A stretch of 21,781 bases of DNA from JBEKJU01 sp050011095 (GTDB taxonomy: Bacteria > Desulfobacterota > Syntrophorhabdia > Syntrophorhabdales > WCHB1-27), in assembly GCA_050011095.1 (NCBI GenBank), contig JBEKJU010000163.1:1-21781 (forward strand), given 5' to 3'. Under the pieces are notes generated by a model. The model saw only the letters and a list, made by a program, of their open reading frames with translations. It did no database searches and had not been told where the DNA came from. Positions 1 to 7,305 of this stretch are shown here, piece by piece; within the stretch, counting starts at the first letter, position 1, and each line of letters starts with the position of its first letter. A program made the translations under genes and the position numbers.

Positions 1-51
1 GGTGAGACAGGCCCTCCCCGAATCTCAAATCGATGCCTGAAAAAGGGTGAG

Positions 52-1179
52 TTGCACCTGCTTAAAGCTTTTGCGGGCGTGCGGATCGTTAGAAATGAGG
101 GTATTTTTGCCGTCGCCTACAAAGGGAAAACGTATACCTACCGGCGAGACGACGACGGCAAGGTGTTTCGTGTTTTCACTGCCGTTCAAAAGCTCGAAGA
201 GATCAACAAAGCTATTAACAACAAGAAGGTACCCTTCAAGGCCAAAGATTTCACGGATGCTGCAAGGCAAGAGAGGCAGTTTGAGAACCAGTTTCAAGAA
301 TACCTGGACGAGAAGGAAGGCGAGTTGCAGGCCGGCGAGCTCAGCCCAAAACATTTCTCCACGATCAAGGGCTATAACCGCAATCACTTCTCTTACTGGG
401 CCGGATGGGATGTGAAGGCCATAGGCCGGGAGGAGATAGCGGTCTTCAAGCAGAAGGTTCTTCACAAGCTCCCGGGCATCAAAACCCGAAAGAACGTGCT
501 CAATGCTCTCCATGCCTTCTTTGCATGGCTCTATGACAATGGCAGAGTGGAGGCGATACCGCCCTTCCCTATCATCAAGGGCGACAATGCGACTCCTCGC
601 CGCGCTATACGTCTCGAAACCCAGGAGAAAGCCCTGGAGGGTATACCGCTTGTCCACAGGGACCCCATTGAGTTTATGATGAAGACCGGGCTCAGGCCGG
701 GTGAATGCGTGGCGATTCTCGTGAAGAGCGTGGACGTGGAGCAGCGCGCGGTTTGGGTAGAGAGGTCCGTCTCCGGTTCAACCTATGTCGAGACGACTAA
801 AAACAAGAGCAAGCTGCCCATCCCCCTGAATGACAAGGCCCTGGAGATCGCGAAGAGGAATGTCAAAGGCAAATTCCCCAATGACTTCCTTTTCGTCAAT
901 CCGACAACAGGCCGGGGCTACTCTCTCTCGATGCTATCAAAGATATGGCGCAACTATTGCGGGCTCGATGTGAAGCTGTACGAGGCAACGAGACATTCGT
1001 ACTGCACACAGATCGTGCCCTTGACCGATCCGCTCACGGCTCAGAGACTAATGAGGCACAAAGACCGGAGATCGACCGACAATTACTATCACGCCTATTC
1101 GGAGATCCTTCTCGACGTGGTACAGCGCATGGACGGCAACGTGGTCGACCTGAAGGCAGAGGAAAAAGGCACAGAATGA
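52..1179 (+). CDS. Tyrosine recombinase / phage-type integrase
   Basis: Site-specific recombinase that would catalyse integration and excision of a mobile element through a tyrosine-DNA covalent intermediate. In the 375-aa reading from TTG 52, the N-terminal half carries an arm/core-binding SAM-like region (about residues 75-165). The C-terminal catalytic domain shows Arg215 in GLRPGE, a beta-hairpin Lys near 252-254, Arg314 in EATRHSY (Glu311 replaces the usual first His of HxxR), His336 in LMRHKD and the likely nucleophile Tyr345 in TDNYYH. TTG 52 is preceded by AAAGGG, but the frame has no stop back to base 1, so the gene may begin outside the window. It ends 24 bp from the 3' end of a tRNA-Ser gene, the classic position of an island integrase beside its attachment site. 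The family call is firm; the specific element type cannot be told. Confidence 0.87.
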   Translation: MHLLKAFAGVRIVRNEGIFAVAYKGKTYTYRRDDDGKVFRVFTAVQKLEEINKAINNKKVPFKAKDFTDAARQERQFENQFQEYLDEKEGELQAGELSPKHFSTIKGYNRNHFSYWAGWDVKAIGREEIAVFKQKVLHKLPGIKTRKNVLNALHAFFAWLYDNGRVEAIPPFPIIKGDNATPRRAIRLETQEKALEGIPLVHRDPIEFMMKTGLRPGECVAILVKSVDVEQRAVWVERSVSGSTYVETTKNKSKLPIPLNDKALEIAKRNVKGKFPNDFLFVNPTTGRGYSLSMLSKIWRNYCGLDVKLYEATRHSYCTQIVPLTDPLTAQRLMRHKDRRSTDNYYHAYSEILLDVVQRMDGNVVDLKAEEKGTE

Positions 1180-1203
1180 AATCGAGTAAAGTCGCCGAAA
1201 AAC

Positions 1204-1231
1204 TGGCGGAGAGAGAGGGATTCGAACCCTC
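1204..1231. other. Candidate attachment site in the tRNA-Ser 3' end
   Basis: Tyrosine integrases of islands commonly use the 3' part of a tRNA gene as attB and rebuild it on integration. Here the CCA end, acceptor strand and T-arm of the tRNA face the integrase gene, which ends at 1179. This is the expected geometry for one att junction. The other junction, a direct repeat of this segment, would lie to the left of the window and cannot be seen, so the exact core is inferred. Confidence 0.4.
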
Positions 1232-1296
1232 GGTACGGTTTTAAGCCGTACACTCGCTTAGCAGGCGAGCACCTTCGGCCTCTCGGTCATCTCTCC
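1204..1296 (-). tRNA. tRNA-Ser (anticodon GCU)
   Basis: Read on the minus strand, the 7-bp acceptor pairs GGAGAGA (1296-1290) with TCTCTCC (1214-1208). A discriminator G at 1207 and an encoded CCA at 1206-1204 follow. The T-arm is GAGGG/CCCTC around TTCGAAT. The anticodon stem CTCGC/GCGAG encloses CTGCTAA, giving anticodon GCU at 1262-1260, which reads AGC/AGU serine codons. The long extra arm built on GTACGG/CCGTAC is the type II variable arm expected for tRNA-Ser. Confidence 0.96.
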
Positions 1297-1306
1297 CATG
1301 GGGAGA

Positions 1307-1335
1307 ATTATACTTATTCAGGGCCGAAAAAGCAA
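1307..1335 (-). promoter_or_regulatory. Sigma-70-type promoter of tRNA-Ser
   Basis: On the minus strand a perfect TATAAT (1312-1307) lies 17 bp downstream of TTGCTT (1335-1330). Transcription would start about 1300, a few bases before the mature tRNA 5' end at 1296. Both hexamers, the spacer and the position fit a tRNA promoter. Confidence 0.75.
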
Positions 1336-1464
1336 ACGTGCTTTTGGCTCGAAGGCACGACCGATCGCCTTTCGGGATCAGGGGGTGCCTCCCGGCGCAA
1401 CTCTTTGAAGGAAGCCCCCGAAAAAAAGAGAAGATGGGTGTGGATTCCGAGCTTACAATTTTAT

Positions 1465-1470
1465 TATAAT
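1465..1470 (+). promoter_or_regulatory. Possible -10 element for the PagL-like gene
   Basis: A perfect TATAAT sits in a short AT-rich patch in the 290-bp gap between tRNA-Ser and the PagL-like gene. No convincing -35 hexamer is visible at 16-18 bp. It would give a leader of about 107 nt to ATG 1584, or lie just upstream of the alternative ATG 1488. Confidence 0.35.
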
Positions 1471-1583
1471 ATAGGCAGAGGAAGGGCATGGCTCTTCACT
1501 CCCGCCAGGTCCGAGGTTTGACGGCCGGAAAGATTGCGATGAGGGGTCCTGTGAGAAGTGCGCCGTTGTCGGGGGAAGCTTGC

Positions 1584-2117
1584 ATGAAGGGGTTTTTTGT
1601 TGCGTGCCTGCTGTTGATCGTCCTGTTGGGTGTCCCGGTCGACGGCTCGTGCGGGGAGAATGGTTTTTCCCTCGGCTATGGCTTCGCCGCCTACAACGAG
1701 GGAAGGTCGGGCGGCAAGATCGAAGGGGGCAAACCCTACAATTTCGTGCAGGCCGTTTATGTGTACGAAAAGCCGTTTTCGTCGAAGGAGCTTGCCTTGC
1801 TCGTCGAGCCCTTCACCGCGTATGTGAACCAGCCGAATACCGGTGTCGATTTAGGCGTGGGTCTGGGGCTCAAGTATTATCCCCTCCGCACGGAAAAGGG
1901 CGGGTTCTATCTGACGGCCGGAACGGGAATGGCCTATACCTCGATCGGCTTCCAGGAGCAGGGGACGCATCTTCTCTTCATTCTCCAGGGAGGGATCGGG
2001 TACCGGTACGGGAACCTCTTCGTGGAGGACAGGTTCCGCCACTATTCGAACGGGGGTACCGCAAGCCCCAACTGGTCGATTAACGCGAACATTATCTCGA
2101 TCGGGACCCATTTTTAA
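1584..2117 (+). CDS. PagL-like outer-membrane protein (acyloxyacyl hydrolase family)
   Basis: Predicted small outer-membrane beta-barrel related to lipid A 3-O-deacylase PagL, which removes a 3-hydroxyacyl chain from lipid A. From ATG 1584 the 177-aa product begins with a clean signal peptide (MKGFFVACLLLIVLLG, cleavage near residues 20-23), and GGGGGAAG lies 6-13 bases upstream. Alternating aromatic/glycine strands follow and the protein ends in a C-terminal Phe. The family signature is near the C-terminus: RHYSNGG then SPNWSIN, giving His153 and Ser155 of the catalytic pair. The position matching the catalytic Glu of Pseudomonas PagL is Asn167, so activity is uncertain; that comparison is from memory of the family. 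An in-frame ATG at 1488 would add 32 residues ahead of the signal peptide and is disfavoured. The gene is alone on the plus strand and convergent with the DUF2147 gene. Confidence 0.78.
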   Translation: MKGFFVACLLLIVLLGVPVDGSCGENGFSLGYGFAAYNEGRSGGKIEGGKPYNFVQAVYVYEKPFSSKELALLVEPFTAYVNQPNTGVDLGVGLGLKYYPLRTEKGGFYLTAGTGMAYTSIGFQEQGTHLLFILQGGIGYRYGNLFVEDRFRHYSNGGTASPNWSINANIISIGTHF

Positions 2118-2212
2118 CCCCCCACGCTCCTTGTCCGGCCTTCGGGCCCTGCGTAATCCTCTTAACCTTTTTTCCGATAGCCTGCCGGAACTGCCCGTCG
2201 CCTCACGCGCGC

Positions 2213-2776
2213 TTATCGCACCCGTTGCCAGATGGTGGTCCTGCCGAAGAAGCTGACGCCGATAAAACCCCTCACGTGAAGCTCGTCGTTGCCGTCAAGG
2301 CTGATCACACCCCTGTAACTCTTCCCGTCGGTGGGGTCATAGAGCGTTCCCCACTTCCACGCGTTGCCGTCGAACCTGAAATCCCTCACGATGACGAGCC
2401 CCTTGCGCGGTGTCTCATACGACGTTGCCTTCTTGGCCCCATCTTTGTTGTCTCCTCGTCGCTCTCCTTGACGTACCGGCGCCCCGCCTTGCGCGGGCAT
2501 CGGCGTCTGCGTCGACGCATCAGAGCCGCCTCGATGCACCTTCTCGTCGTCTTCTCTCAGCCAGGAGATTTTGCCGAAATACCCATCGCCCTGTCTGTAT
2601 ATCTCGATGTGGGCATCCTTTTCCGCCACGACCCATGTGCCCACTATCGCGTCGGCCCGGGACGCGGCCCGGCAGCACGTGGCAGCCGCCCCGGTGAGGC
2701 AGAAAAAGAGCGAAAGGGTCGCCACCACGGCGATGGGCGAATGGAAATGGCGGACAGGATTACCCGGAACGATCAT
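2213..2776 (-). CDS. DUF2147 family exported protein
   Basis: A 187-aa protein with an N-terminal hydrophobic export signal (about residues 14-38), so probably periplasmic or secreted. The mature part opens with IVGTWVVAEKDAHIEIY and GKISWL and ends with WKWGTLYDPTDGKSYRG, LHVRGFIG and TTIWQR. These are the conserved blocks of DUF2147 (a small lipocalin-like barrel family of unknown biochemical function). A Ser/Gly/Lys-rich low-complexity insert at about 80-115 separates the two halves. ATG 2776 overlaps the stop of the upstream aminotransferase-like gene in an ATGA arrangement and has GAGGAGGGG just before it, so the two are likely translationally coupled. No function can be assigned beyond the family. 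Confidence 0.8.
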   Translation of the reverse strand: MIVPGNPVRHFHSPIAVVATLSLFFCLTGAAATCCRAASRADAIVGTWVVAEKDAHIEIYRQGDGYFGKISWLREDDEKVHRGGSDASTQTPMPAQGGAPVRQGERRGDNKDGAKKATSYETPRKGLVIVRDFRFDGNAWKWGTLYDPTDGKSYRGVISLDGNDELHVRGFIGVSFFGRTTIWQRVR

Positions 2777-3822
2777 TGCCCCTCCTCGGCCGCGATCCGT
2801 CCCAGCGCCCTCGCAAACCTCGCATTTTCGCGGTGTTTGCGCATGGGCAGACGGATATACGCCCCCGCCTCTTCGTCCTCGAAGACATCGATCAGGATGT
2901 TTCTTTGGAGGAACCGCTCCTGAAGGTCAGCCACCGGTTTTAGAAAGTCCACAAGAAGAAAATTGCACTCCCTCTCGATCACCCGGATCGCCTTGACGCG
3001 GCCCAGCTTGCCGGTCATGTAGACCTTCTCGGCGCGGAGGAACTCCTCGGTCCTTCTGGCGAACCCCCTGTCCCGAAGGGAAGCGAGGGCGCCGGCCGCG
3101 GCAACCGTGCTTGCGCCGCCCCGGTCGATGACGCCCGTCATGAGATCGCAAGGACCCTTTCCCCCCAGGGCATAGCCCAGGCGGAGGCCGGCGAGGGCGT
3201 GAAAAAGCGAAAAGGTCCTCACGATTAGGACATGGTCGGACCGGAGGGCCTTTTCCACCGGCGAGTCCATCTTTCCAAACCCGGCGAGCCCCTCGTCGAT
3301 GACGAGCGTCTTGTTCAGCCCTTCGAGCCTTCCGATAAGCTCGTGGAGGGCATCGAGGGCGACAACGGTGCCGGTAGCCGGGTGGGGAGTGGGGATGAGG
3401 ACCATGTCGGCCTCGTCGAGGCGGGCAGCGAGTTCGGATGTATCCAGGGAAAAAAGTCGGGCCTTTCGAAGAGGGAAAGGGATGAGCCGCGCCCCATGCC
3501 TTGTGATGAGTCCTTCGTATCCCGCAGGCAGCGGAGTAGGCACGAGCAGTTTCCCCGGTCTGAGGAAGGACAGAAGAAGATCGAGGATCTGGGTCGAGCC
3601 TTGACCGAAGACTATGCGCTCCGGTGCCGCATGCTCGTTGCGTGCTATGAAACGCCTGAGATAACGCGTCTGCCGGTCCGGGTGGAGGTGCACGTCCTTC
3701 AATGCCTTTCTCATCGCGTACTTCGCCTTGTTGGAAGGCCCAAGGGGGTTGGTCAGGGTCGTAAAGTCGAGGACCTGTCTGGTAGAGAGGTGCCTCGCTT
3801 CGGCATAGTCATACAGATCCAT
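2773..3822 (-). CDS. HisC/CobD-like PLP-fold aminotransferase homologue lacking the PLP lysine
   Basis: A fold-type I (class I/II) aminotransferase homologue, 349 aa from ATG 3822, closest in pattern to histidinol-phosphate aminotransferase and CobD-type enzymes. Family landmarks are LDFTTLTNPLGPS (17-30), GQGSTQIL (73-80), the VIDEG aspartate Asp176 that would hold the PLP nitrogen, ALAGLRLGYALG (209-220) and the C-terminal YIRLPM arginine. The catalytic lysine expected in the RT-S-K-x-x-x-L-A-G-L motif is replaced: the sequence reads RTFSLFHALAGLRLGY, with Leu206 (codon CTT) at the Schiff-base position. It may therefore be a binding or regulatory pseudoenzyme. The open frame extends to 3954, but that extension overlaps the divergent rarA and lacks family similarity. 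It forms a two-gene unit with DUF2147. Confidence 0.8.
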   Translation of the reverse strand: MDLYDYAEARHLSTRQVLDFTTLTNPLGPSNKAKYAMRKALKDVHLHPDRQTRYLRRFIARNEHAAPERIVFGQGSTQILDLLLSFLRPGKLLVPTPLPAGYEGLITRHGARLIPFPLRKARLFSLDTSELAARLDEADMVLIPTPHPATGTVVALDALHELIGRLEGLNKTLVIDEGLAGFGKMDSPVEKALRSDHVLIVRTFSLFHALAGLRLGYALGGKGPCDLMTGVIDRGGASTVAAAGALASLRDRGFARRTEEFLRAEKVYMTGKLGRVKAIRVIERECNFLLVDFLKPVADLQERFLQRNILIDVFEDEEAGAYIRLPMRKHRENARFARALGRIAAEEGQ

Positions 3823-3885
3823 AGCATTATTGGACAGCCTCTTGAAACCGGATGTCAAGCGAAAAGGACGACAATTGGCTACGCC

Positions 3886-3914
3886 TTGAACAGGGTCGTA
3901 CAAGCTGGTATAGT
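3886..3914 (+). promoter_or_regulatory. Sigma-70-type promoter of rarA, probably leaderless
   Basis: TTGAAC (3886-3891), a 17-bp spacer and TATAGT (3909-3914) form a good sigma-70 promoter. The predicted transcription start, about 7 bp after the -10 box, falls at 3920-3923, essentially on ATG 3923. No Shine-Dalgarno is visible before that ATG. Confidence 0.6.
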
Positions 3915-3922
3915 TATAGCGC

Positions 3923-5236
3923 ATGGAACTATTCAAGAGCGAGGATGTGGGCAAGAAGGTGAAAAAGCCCCTTGCCGATAGGATGCGGCCCAGGAGACTC
4001 GACGAGTTCGTGGGTCAGGAGCATCTGCTTGGCGAAGGCAAATTTTTGAAGATACTACTCGAAAAGAAAGAGATACCCTCCATGATCTTCTGGGGTCCGC
4101 CAGGCGTCGGGAAGACGAGCCTGGGATGGCTCATCGGAAGGCACCTCGACATCCCTTTCGTCCCCCTGAGCGCGGTCACTATCGGCGTCAAGGAGGTGAA
4201 AGAGATCATCAGGAATTCTAAGCTCCGGAAAACGATCCTTTTTATCGATGAATTCCACCGGTTCAACAAGCTCCAGCAGGATACCTTCCTCCCCTGTGTC
4301 GAAGGGGGGGAGATCATTCTCATCGGGGCGACAACCGAAAACCCTTCCTTCGAGATCGTCGCGCCCCTCCTTTCCAGAATGAAGGTCCTGACCCTCTCGC
4401 TTTTGACGGAGGACGACATCGTGACCATACTGGACAGGGCGCTCAAGCAGGATAGCGAGCTGAATTCGCCTCCTATGCGCTTTGAGGGGGATGTGCTGAA
4501 AGAGATCGCCTCCCTCGTCACCGGTGATGCGCGGAAGGCCCTCAACCTCCTTGAGGTCTCCCATGCCATAGCTGTCCGCAAGAACGCCGGGAGGCCGGTG
4601 ATCGATCACGAAATCGTGCAGGAGGCCTATCAGAAGAGGGTGCTGGTCTACGACAAGAAAGGGGAGATGCACTACGATCTCATAAGCGCCCTCCACAAGA
4701 GCATGCGGGGCTCCGATCCCGATGCCGCCCTCTACTGGCTCGCACGGATGATAGAGGCGGGTGAAGACCCGCTCTATATCGCGAGGCGCATGACCCGCTT
4801 TGCATCAGAGGATGTGGGGAACGCAGACCCCCAGGCCCTGTCGATCAGCCTGTCCGCCATGGAGGCATTCAACTTTCTCGGCGCGCCGGAAGGCTACCTG
4901 GCCCTGGCCCAGGCCTGTGTCTACCTGTCGTGCTGCGAGAAGAGCAACGCCGTCTACACGGCGTACAACCAGGCGGCCGCCGATGTGCGGAACCTGCCCG
5001 AGTACCCGGTCCCCCTCCATATTCGAAATGCCCCGACAAAGCTGATGAAGGAACTCGGCTATGGCCACGACTACCTCTACCCCCATGATTACGAGGATGG
5101 CCTCGTCAGTCAGGAGTATCTCCCCGAGGCGCTCGGAAAAAAAAGGTACTACCACCCGACGGACAGGGGATACGAGATGAGGCTCGGGGAATTCCTCGCG
5201 AAGGTGAGAAAGGTTCGTGGAGATCGCGAGAGATAG
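3923..5236 (+). CDS. rarA: Replication-associated recombination protein A (AAA+ ATPase RarA/MgsA)
   Basis: Cytoplasmic AAA+ ATPase of the clamp-loader clade that acts at stalled replication forks with SSB and the RecA pathways. The 437-aa length is normal. An N-terminal PLADRMRPRRLDEFVGQEH block is followed by Walker A GPPGVGKTS (58-66), Walker B ILFIDEFHRFN (105-115, Asp109-Glu110), the GATTENPSFE sensor I loop, and a lid with GDARKALNLLE. The C-terminal tetramerisation region includes HKSMRGSDPDAALYWLARM and YPHDYEDG. ATG 3923 gives the expected N-terminus and lies directly after a promoter, suggesting a leaderless transcript. The gene is divergent from the aminotransferase-like gene and is separated from the next plus-strand gene by a palindromic repeat. 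Confidence 0.95.
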   Translation: MELFKSEDVGKKVKKPLADRMRPRRLDEFVGQEHLLGEGKFLKILLEKKEIPSMIFWGPPGVGKTSLGWLIGRHLDIPFVPLSAVTIGVKEVKEIIRNSKLRKTILFIDEFHRFNKLQQDTFLPCVEGGEIILIGATTENPSFEIVAPLLSRMKVLTLSLLTEDDIVTILDRALKQDSELNSPPMRFEGDVLKEIASLVTGDARKALNLLEVSHAIAVRKNAGRPVIDHEIVQEAYQKRVLVYDKKGEMHYDLISALHKSMRGSDPDAALYWLARMIEAGEDPLYIARRMTRFASEDVGNADPQALSISLSAMEAFNFLGAPEGYLALAQACVYLSCCEKSNAVYTAYNQAAADVRNLPEYPVPLHIRNAPTKLMKELGYGHDYLYPHDYEDGLVSQEYLPEALGKKRYYHPTDRGYEMRLGEFLAKVRKVRGDRER

Positions 5237-5244
5237 GGCAATGG

Positions 5245-5270
5245 GAGCCGGGAGGGCGAAAGACCGGCTC
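5245..5270 (+). terminator. Hairpin after rarA
   Basis: A perfect 7-bp stem, GAGCCGG (5245-5251) with CCGGCTC (5264-5270), closes a 12-nt loop 9 bases past the rarA stop. There is no T-run after it, so it may be an attenuating or 3'-protecting hairpin rather than an efficient intrinsic terminator. Confidence 0.3.
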
Positions 5271-5363
5271 ACTTCTCAAGGGGGAGGGAGGGATGGCCCC
5301 TATCACGGCCGTTTGCTTGCAGCCAAAGGTTTGTTCAGGGTGATGCGACGGGGGCCGGAGGGA

Positions 5364-5482
5364 TAAGGGCTCGGAAGGAAATAAATGAGTCAGATGGCGA
5401 AGGATTTTTGGCCGATCGGCGAGGCGCGGAAAGGCCAAATGTACTGGATGTACATGACCTTTTCGCAACGAAGCGGGCGGAC
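5364..5482 (+). repeat. Palindromic dispersed repeat, copy 1
   Basis: A 119-bp segment identical base for base to 13092-13210. It starts TAAGGGCTCGG and ends GCGGGCGGAC. Bases 5410-5482 form a 73-bp core that also occurs, inverted and identical, at 14745-14817. The core contains GCCGATCGGC and a nested hairpin, in which GCGGAAAGG pairs with CCTTTTCGC (one G-T) around ATGTAC/GTACAT. The left arm carries GGAAGG six bases before ATG 5385, so the repeat supplies its own translation start. It ends 5 bp before the GTG of the next gene. No transposase is nearby; it behaves like a non-autonomous MITE or REP-like element. Confidence 0.9.
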
Positions 5483-5487
5483 CCGAC

Positions 5488-6405
5488 GTGAAGGATTTTT
5501 TTCTCGTCGTGAAGAAGGCCATCTATTCCAGCAGGAACAACACGCGGTACGCTAATATCAGGCTGAAGGACAGAACAGGCTCGATAGAGGCGAGGATCTG
5601 GGACAGGGCCGACGAGCTGTCGGCGGGCTTCGAGCGGAACGATATCGTCTACGTCGAATCCAAGGCGCGGGTCTACCAGGGGGAGCTGCAGCTCAACGTG
5701 ACCGGCATCCGCAAGGAGGCGCGGGAGCTGACGTCCGACGAGATCAGGGAATTCTACCCCGAGACAGCCTCGGGGACGGAACGGTTGAAGGAGGCGTTTT
5801 TCAGGATAGTGGCCGCGTTGGAGAACGGCCACCTCATCCGCCTCTTCGACGAGGTCAAAAGGAGGGAGAACCTCATTGACCGGTTCTTTCTTTTTCCCGC
5901 GTCCGTGGGGGTCCATCACGTTTCCATCGGGGGCCTCCTCGAGCATTCCATATCGGTCGCCGAGATGGGAAGACTCGCCGCCCCCTTCACGGGAGGGGAC
6001 AGGGACATCATCGTGGCAGGCGCTCTCCTCCACGATATCGGCAAGATCGAGGAGATCGCGTTCACGGGAGGAGGCTTCGGCTATTCGGATCAAGGAAGGC
6101 TTCTCGGTCACATTACACTCGGCATCGTGATGCTGGACGGCATCATGTCGGCGATAGACGGCTTCCCCGCGTCCCTTTCGGACGTACTCAAGCATATAGT
6201 TCTGAGCCACCACGGCGAGACGGAATGGGGCTCGCCGAAGAAACCTATGTGTATCGAAGCGCTGGTGGTACATTATATGGACAATCTGGACGCAAAGGTT
6301 ACGGGCGTGAAGGAGCATATGGATACGGCCATGGAAGATGAAAAATGGAGTCAGTTCCATAGACTTTACGAATCGCGCTTCTACAAAATTCCGATAGGTG
6401 ACTGA
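5488..6405 (+). CDS. OB-fold plus HD-domain nuclease-like protein (YhaM-type), N-terminus clipped
   Basis: A 305-aa protein with an N-terminal nucleic-acid-binding OB fold (about 1-85, with RLKDRTGSIEARIWD and VYVESKARVYQGELQLNV) and a C-terminal metal-dependent HD domain. The HD residues appear as HHVSIGGLLEHSISV, then LLHDIGKIEE with the His-Asp pair, then HIVLSHHGETEWGSPK and a final Asp in YMDNLDAK. Firmicute YhaM/CBF1 proteins of this build are 3'-5' exoribonucleases, so RNA decay is the best guess. Relatives usually have about 12-15 residues before the FFLV strand. Here only VKD precedes it, the start is GTG 5488 with no clear ribosome-binding site, and the repeat ends 5 bp upstream. 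The frame has a stop inside the repeat (5455-5457) and no upstream start. The stop overlaps the rsmE ATG by one base. Confidence 0.82.
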   Translation: MKDFFLVVKKAIYSSRNNTRYANIRLKDRTGSIEARIWDRADELSAGFERNDIVYVESKARVYQGELQLNVTGIRKEARELTSDEIREFYPETASGTERLKEAFFRIVAALENGHLIRLFDEVKRRENLIDRFFLFPASVGVHHVSIGGLLEHSISVAEMGRLAAPFTGGDRDIIVAGALLHDIGKIEEIAFTGGGFGYSDQGRLLGHITLGIVMLDGIMSAIDGFPASLSDVLKHIVLSHHGETEWGSPKKPMCIEALVVHYMDNLDAKVTGVKEHMDTAMEDEKWSQFHRLYESRFYKIPIGD

Positions 6406-7142
6406 TGGAAGTGAGAAGAATCTTCGTGGACAAGCTGAAAATGAAGAATGGGATGGTCCTTGTCACGGGGCCGAGCTGCAAATATATTCTTACGGTGCTG
6501 AGAAAAGTGATAGGCGAGCGCATAGATGTGATGGACGGCAAGGGGTATCTGTACCGCTGCATGATCCACTCGATAAAAGGCAAGGAACTCTACCTGACCA
6601 TCATGGACGCCGTGCCCCACCCCGAGGAGAAGAGGGCGAAAGTCACCCTTCTCGTCAGCCCCATCAAGGGGCCGAGGATGGACTGGCTGGTAGAGAAGGC
6701 GACGGAACTGGGTGTCGACCGGATCGTGCCGACCATTTTCAGGAGGACCGTCGTCAGGTTCCAGGACGGTGAGGCGGAGAAGTGCGAGCGATGGAAACGG
6801 ATCATGATCGAGGCGTCCCGGCAGTCGGGCAGGTTCTCGGTCCCCGAGTTGGGCCCGCCCACCCCCCTTCGCGGTGTGCTTCCCTATATCGATCAATTCG
6901 AGAACCGCTGGCTGCTGTACGAGCGCGAGGAAAGCACGACCATGAAGGATGTGTTCGTCACGCAGAAGAACGGCGAGGTGTGCGTCGCCATCGGACCCGA
7001 GGGGGGGATAGAGGATGGCGAGGCCGTGTGGTTCAAGGAGAACGGCTTTATCTCCTGCACGCTCGGTGAAAAGATACTGAGGACCGAGACGACGCCGCTC
7101 GTCGTCCTGTCGATCATTTTTTACGAACTGAGCATGCGATGA
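6405..7142 (+). CDS. rsmE: 16S rRNA (uracil1498-N3)-methyltransferase RsmE
   Basis: SPOUT-class methyltransferase that makes m3U1498 in 16S rRNA on the assembled small subunit using S-adenosylmethionine. The 245-aa product has an N-terminal PUA-like domain (about 1-70) and the C-terminal trefoil-knot domain. Diagnostic blocks are EKATELGVDRIVP, ERWKRIMIEASRQSGR, the IGPEGG knot loop and the closing LGEKILRTETTPLVVL. ATG 6405 shares a base with the TGA of the preceding gene, so the pair is translationally coupled. The next gene follows after about 160 bp with no identified coding content. Confidence 0.95.
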   Translation: MEVRRIFVDKLKMKNGMVLVTGPSCKYILTVLRKVIGERIDVMDGKGYLYRCMIHSIKGKELYLTIMDAVPHPEEKRAKVTLLVSPIKGPRMDWLVEKATELGVDRIVPTIFRRTVVRFQDGEAEKCERWKRIMIEASRQSGRFSVPELGPPTPLRGVLPYIDQFENRWLLYEREESTTMKDVFVTQKNGEVCVAIGPEGGIEDGEAVWFKENGFISCTLGEKILRTETTPLVVLSIIFYELSMR

Positions 7143-7305
7143 TAGCGAGTCGCCTGCAATTATTGGGGCTAGCGTCGCCCCCTCCGTCAGCGAAGCTGCC
7201 GGAGCCTTCCCCTCATAAAAAGGAAGGACCGGAAGCGAAAACCGGCACCCGCCGGGCTATCAGCGCCCCCTCCACCGGCAAAGCCACGACCCGCTTCACG
7301 GGTGG

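Noticed and set aside
1176..1244. Frame ending LAEREGFEPSVRF across the integrase end and tRNA
   Set aside because: This peptide is the usual translation artefact of a tRNA-Ser 3' half; the tRNA explains the sequence.
2137..2148. GGCC-TTCG-GGCC hairpin after the PagL-like gene as a terminator
   Set aside because: Only a 4-bp stem, and the T-run begins about 20 bases later; too weak to call.
3853..3858. TTGACA on the minus strand before the aminotransferase-like gene
   Set aside because: No acceptable -10 box at 16-18 bp.
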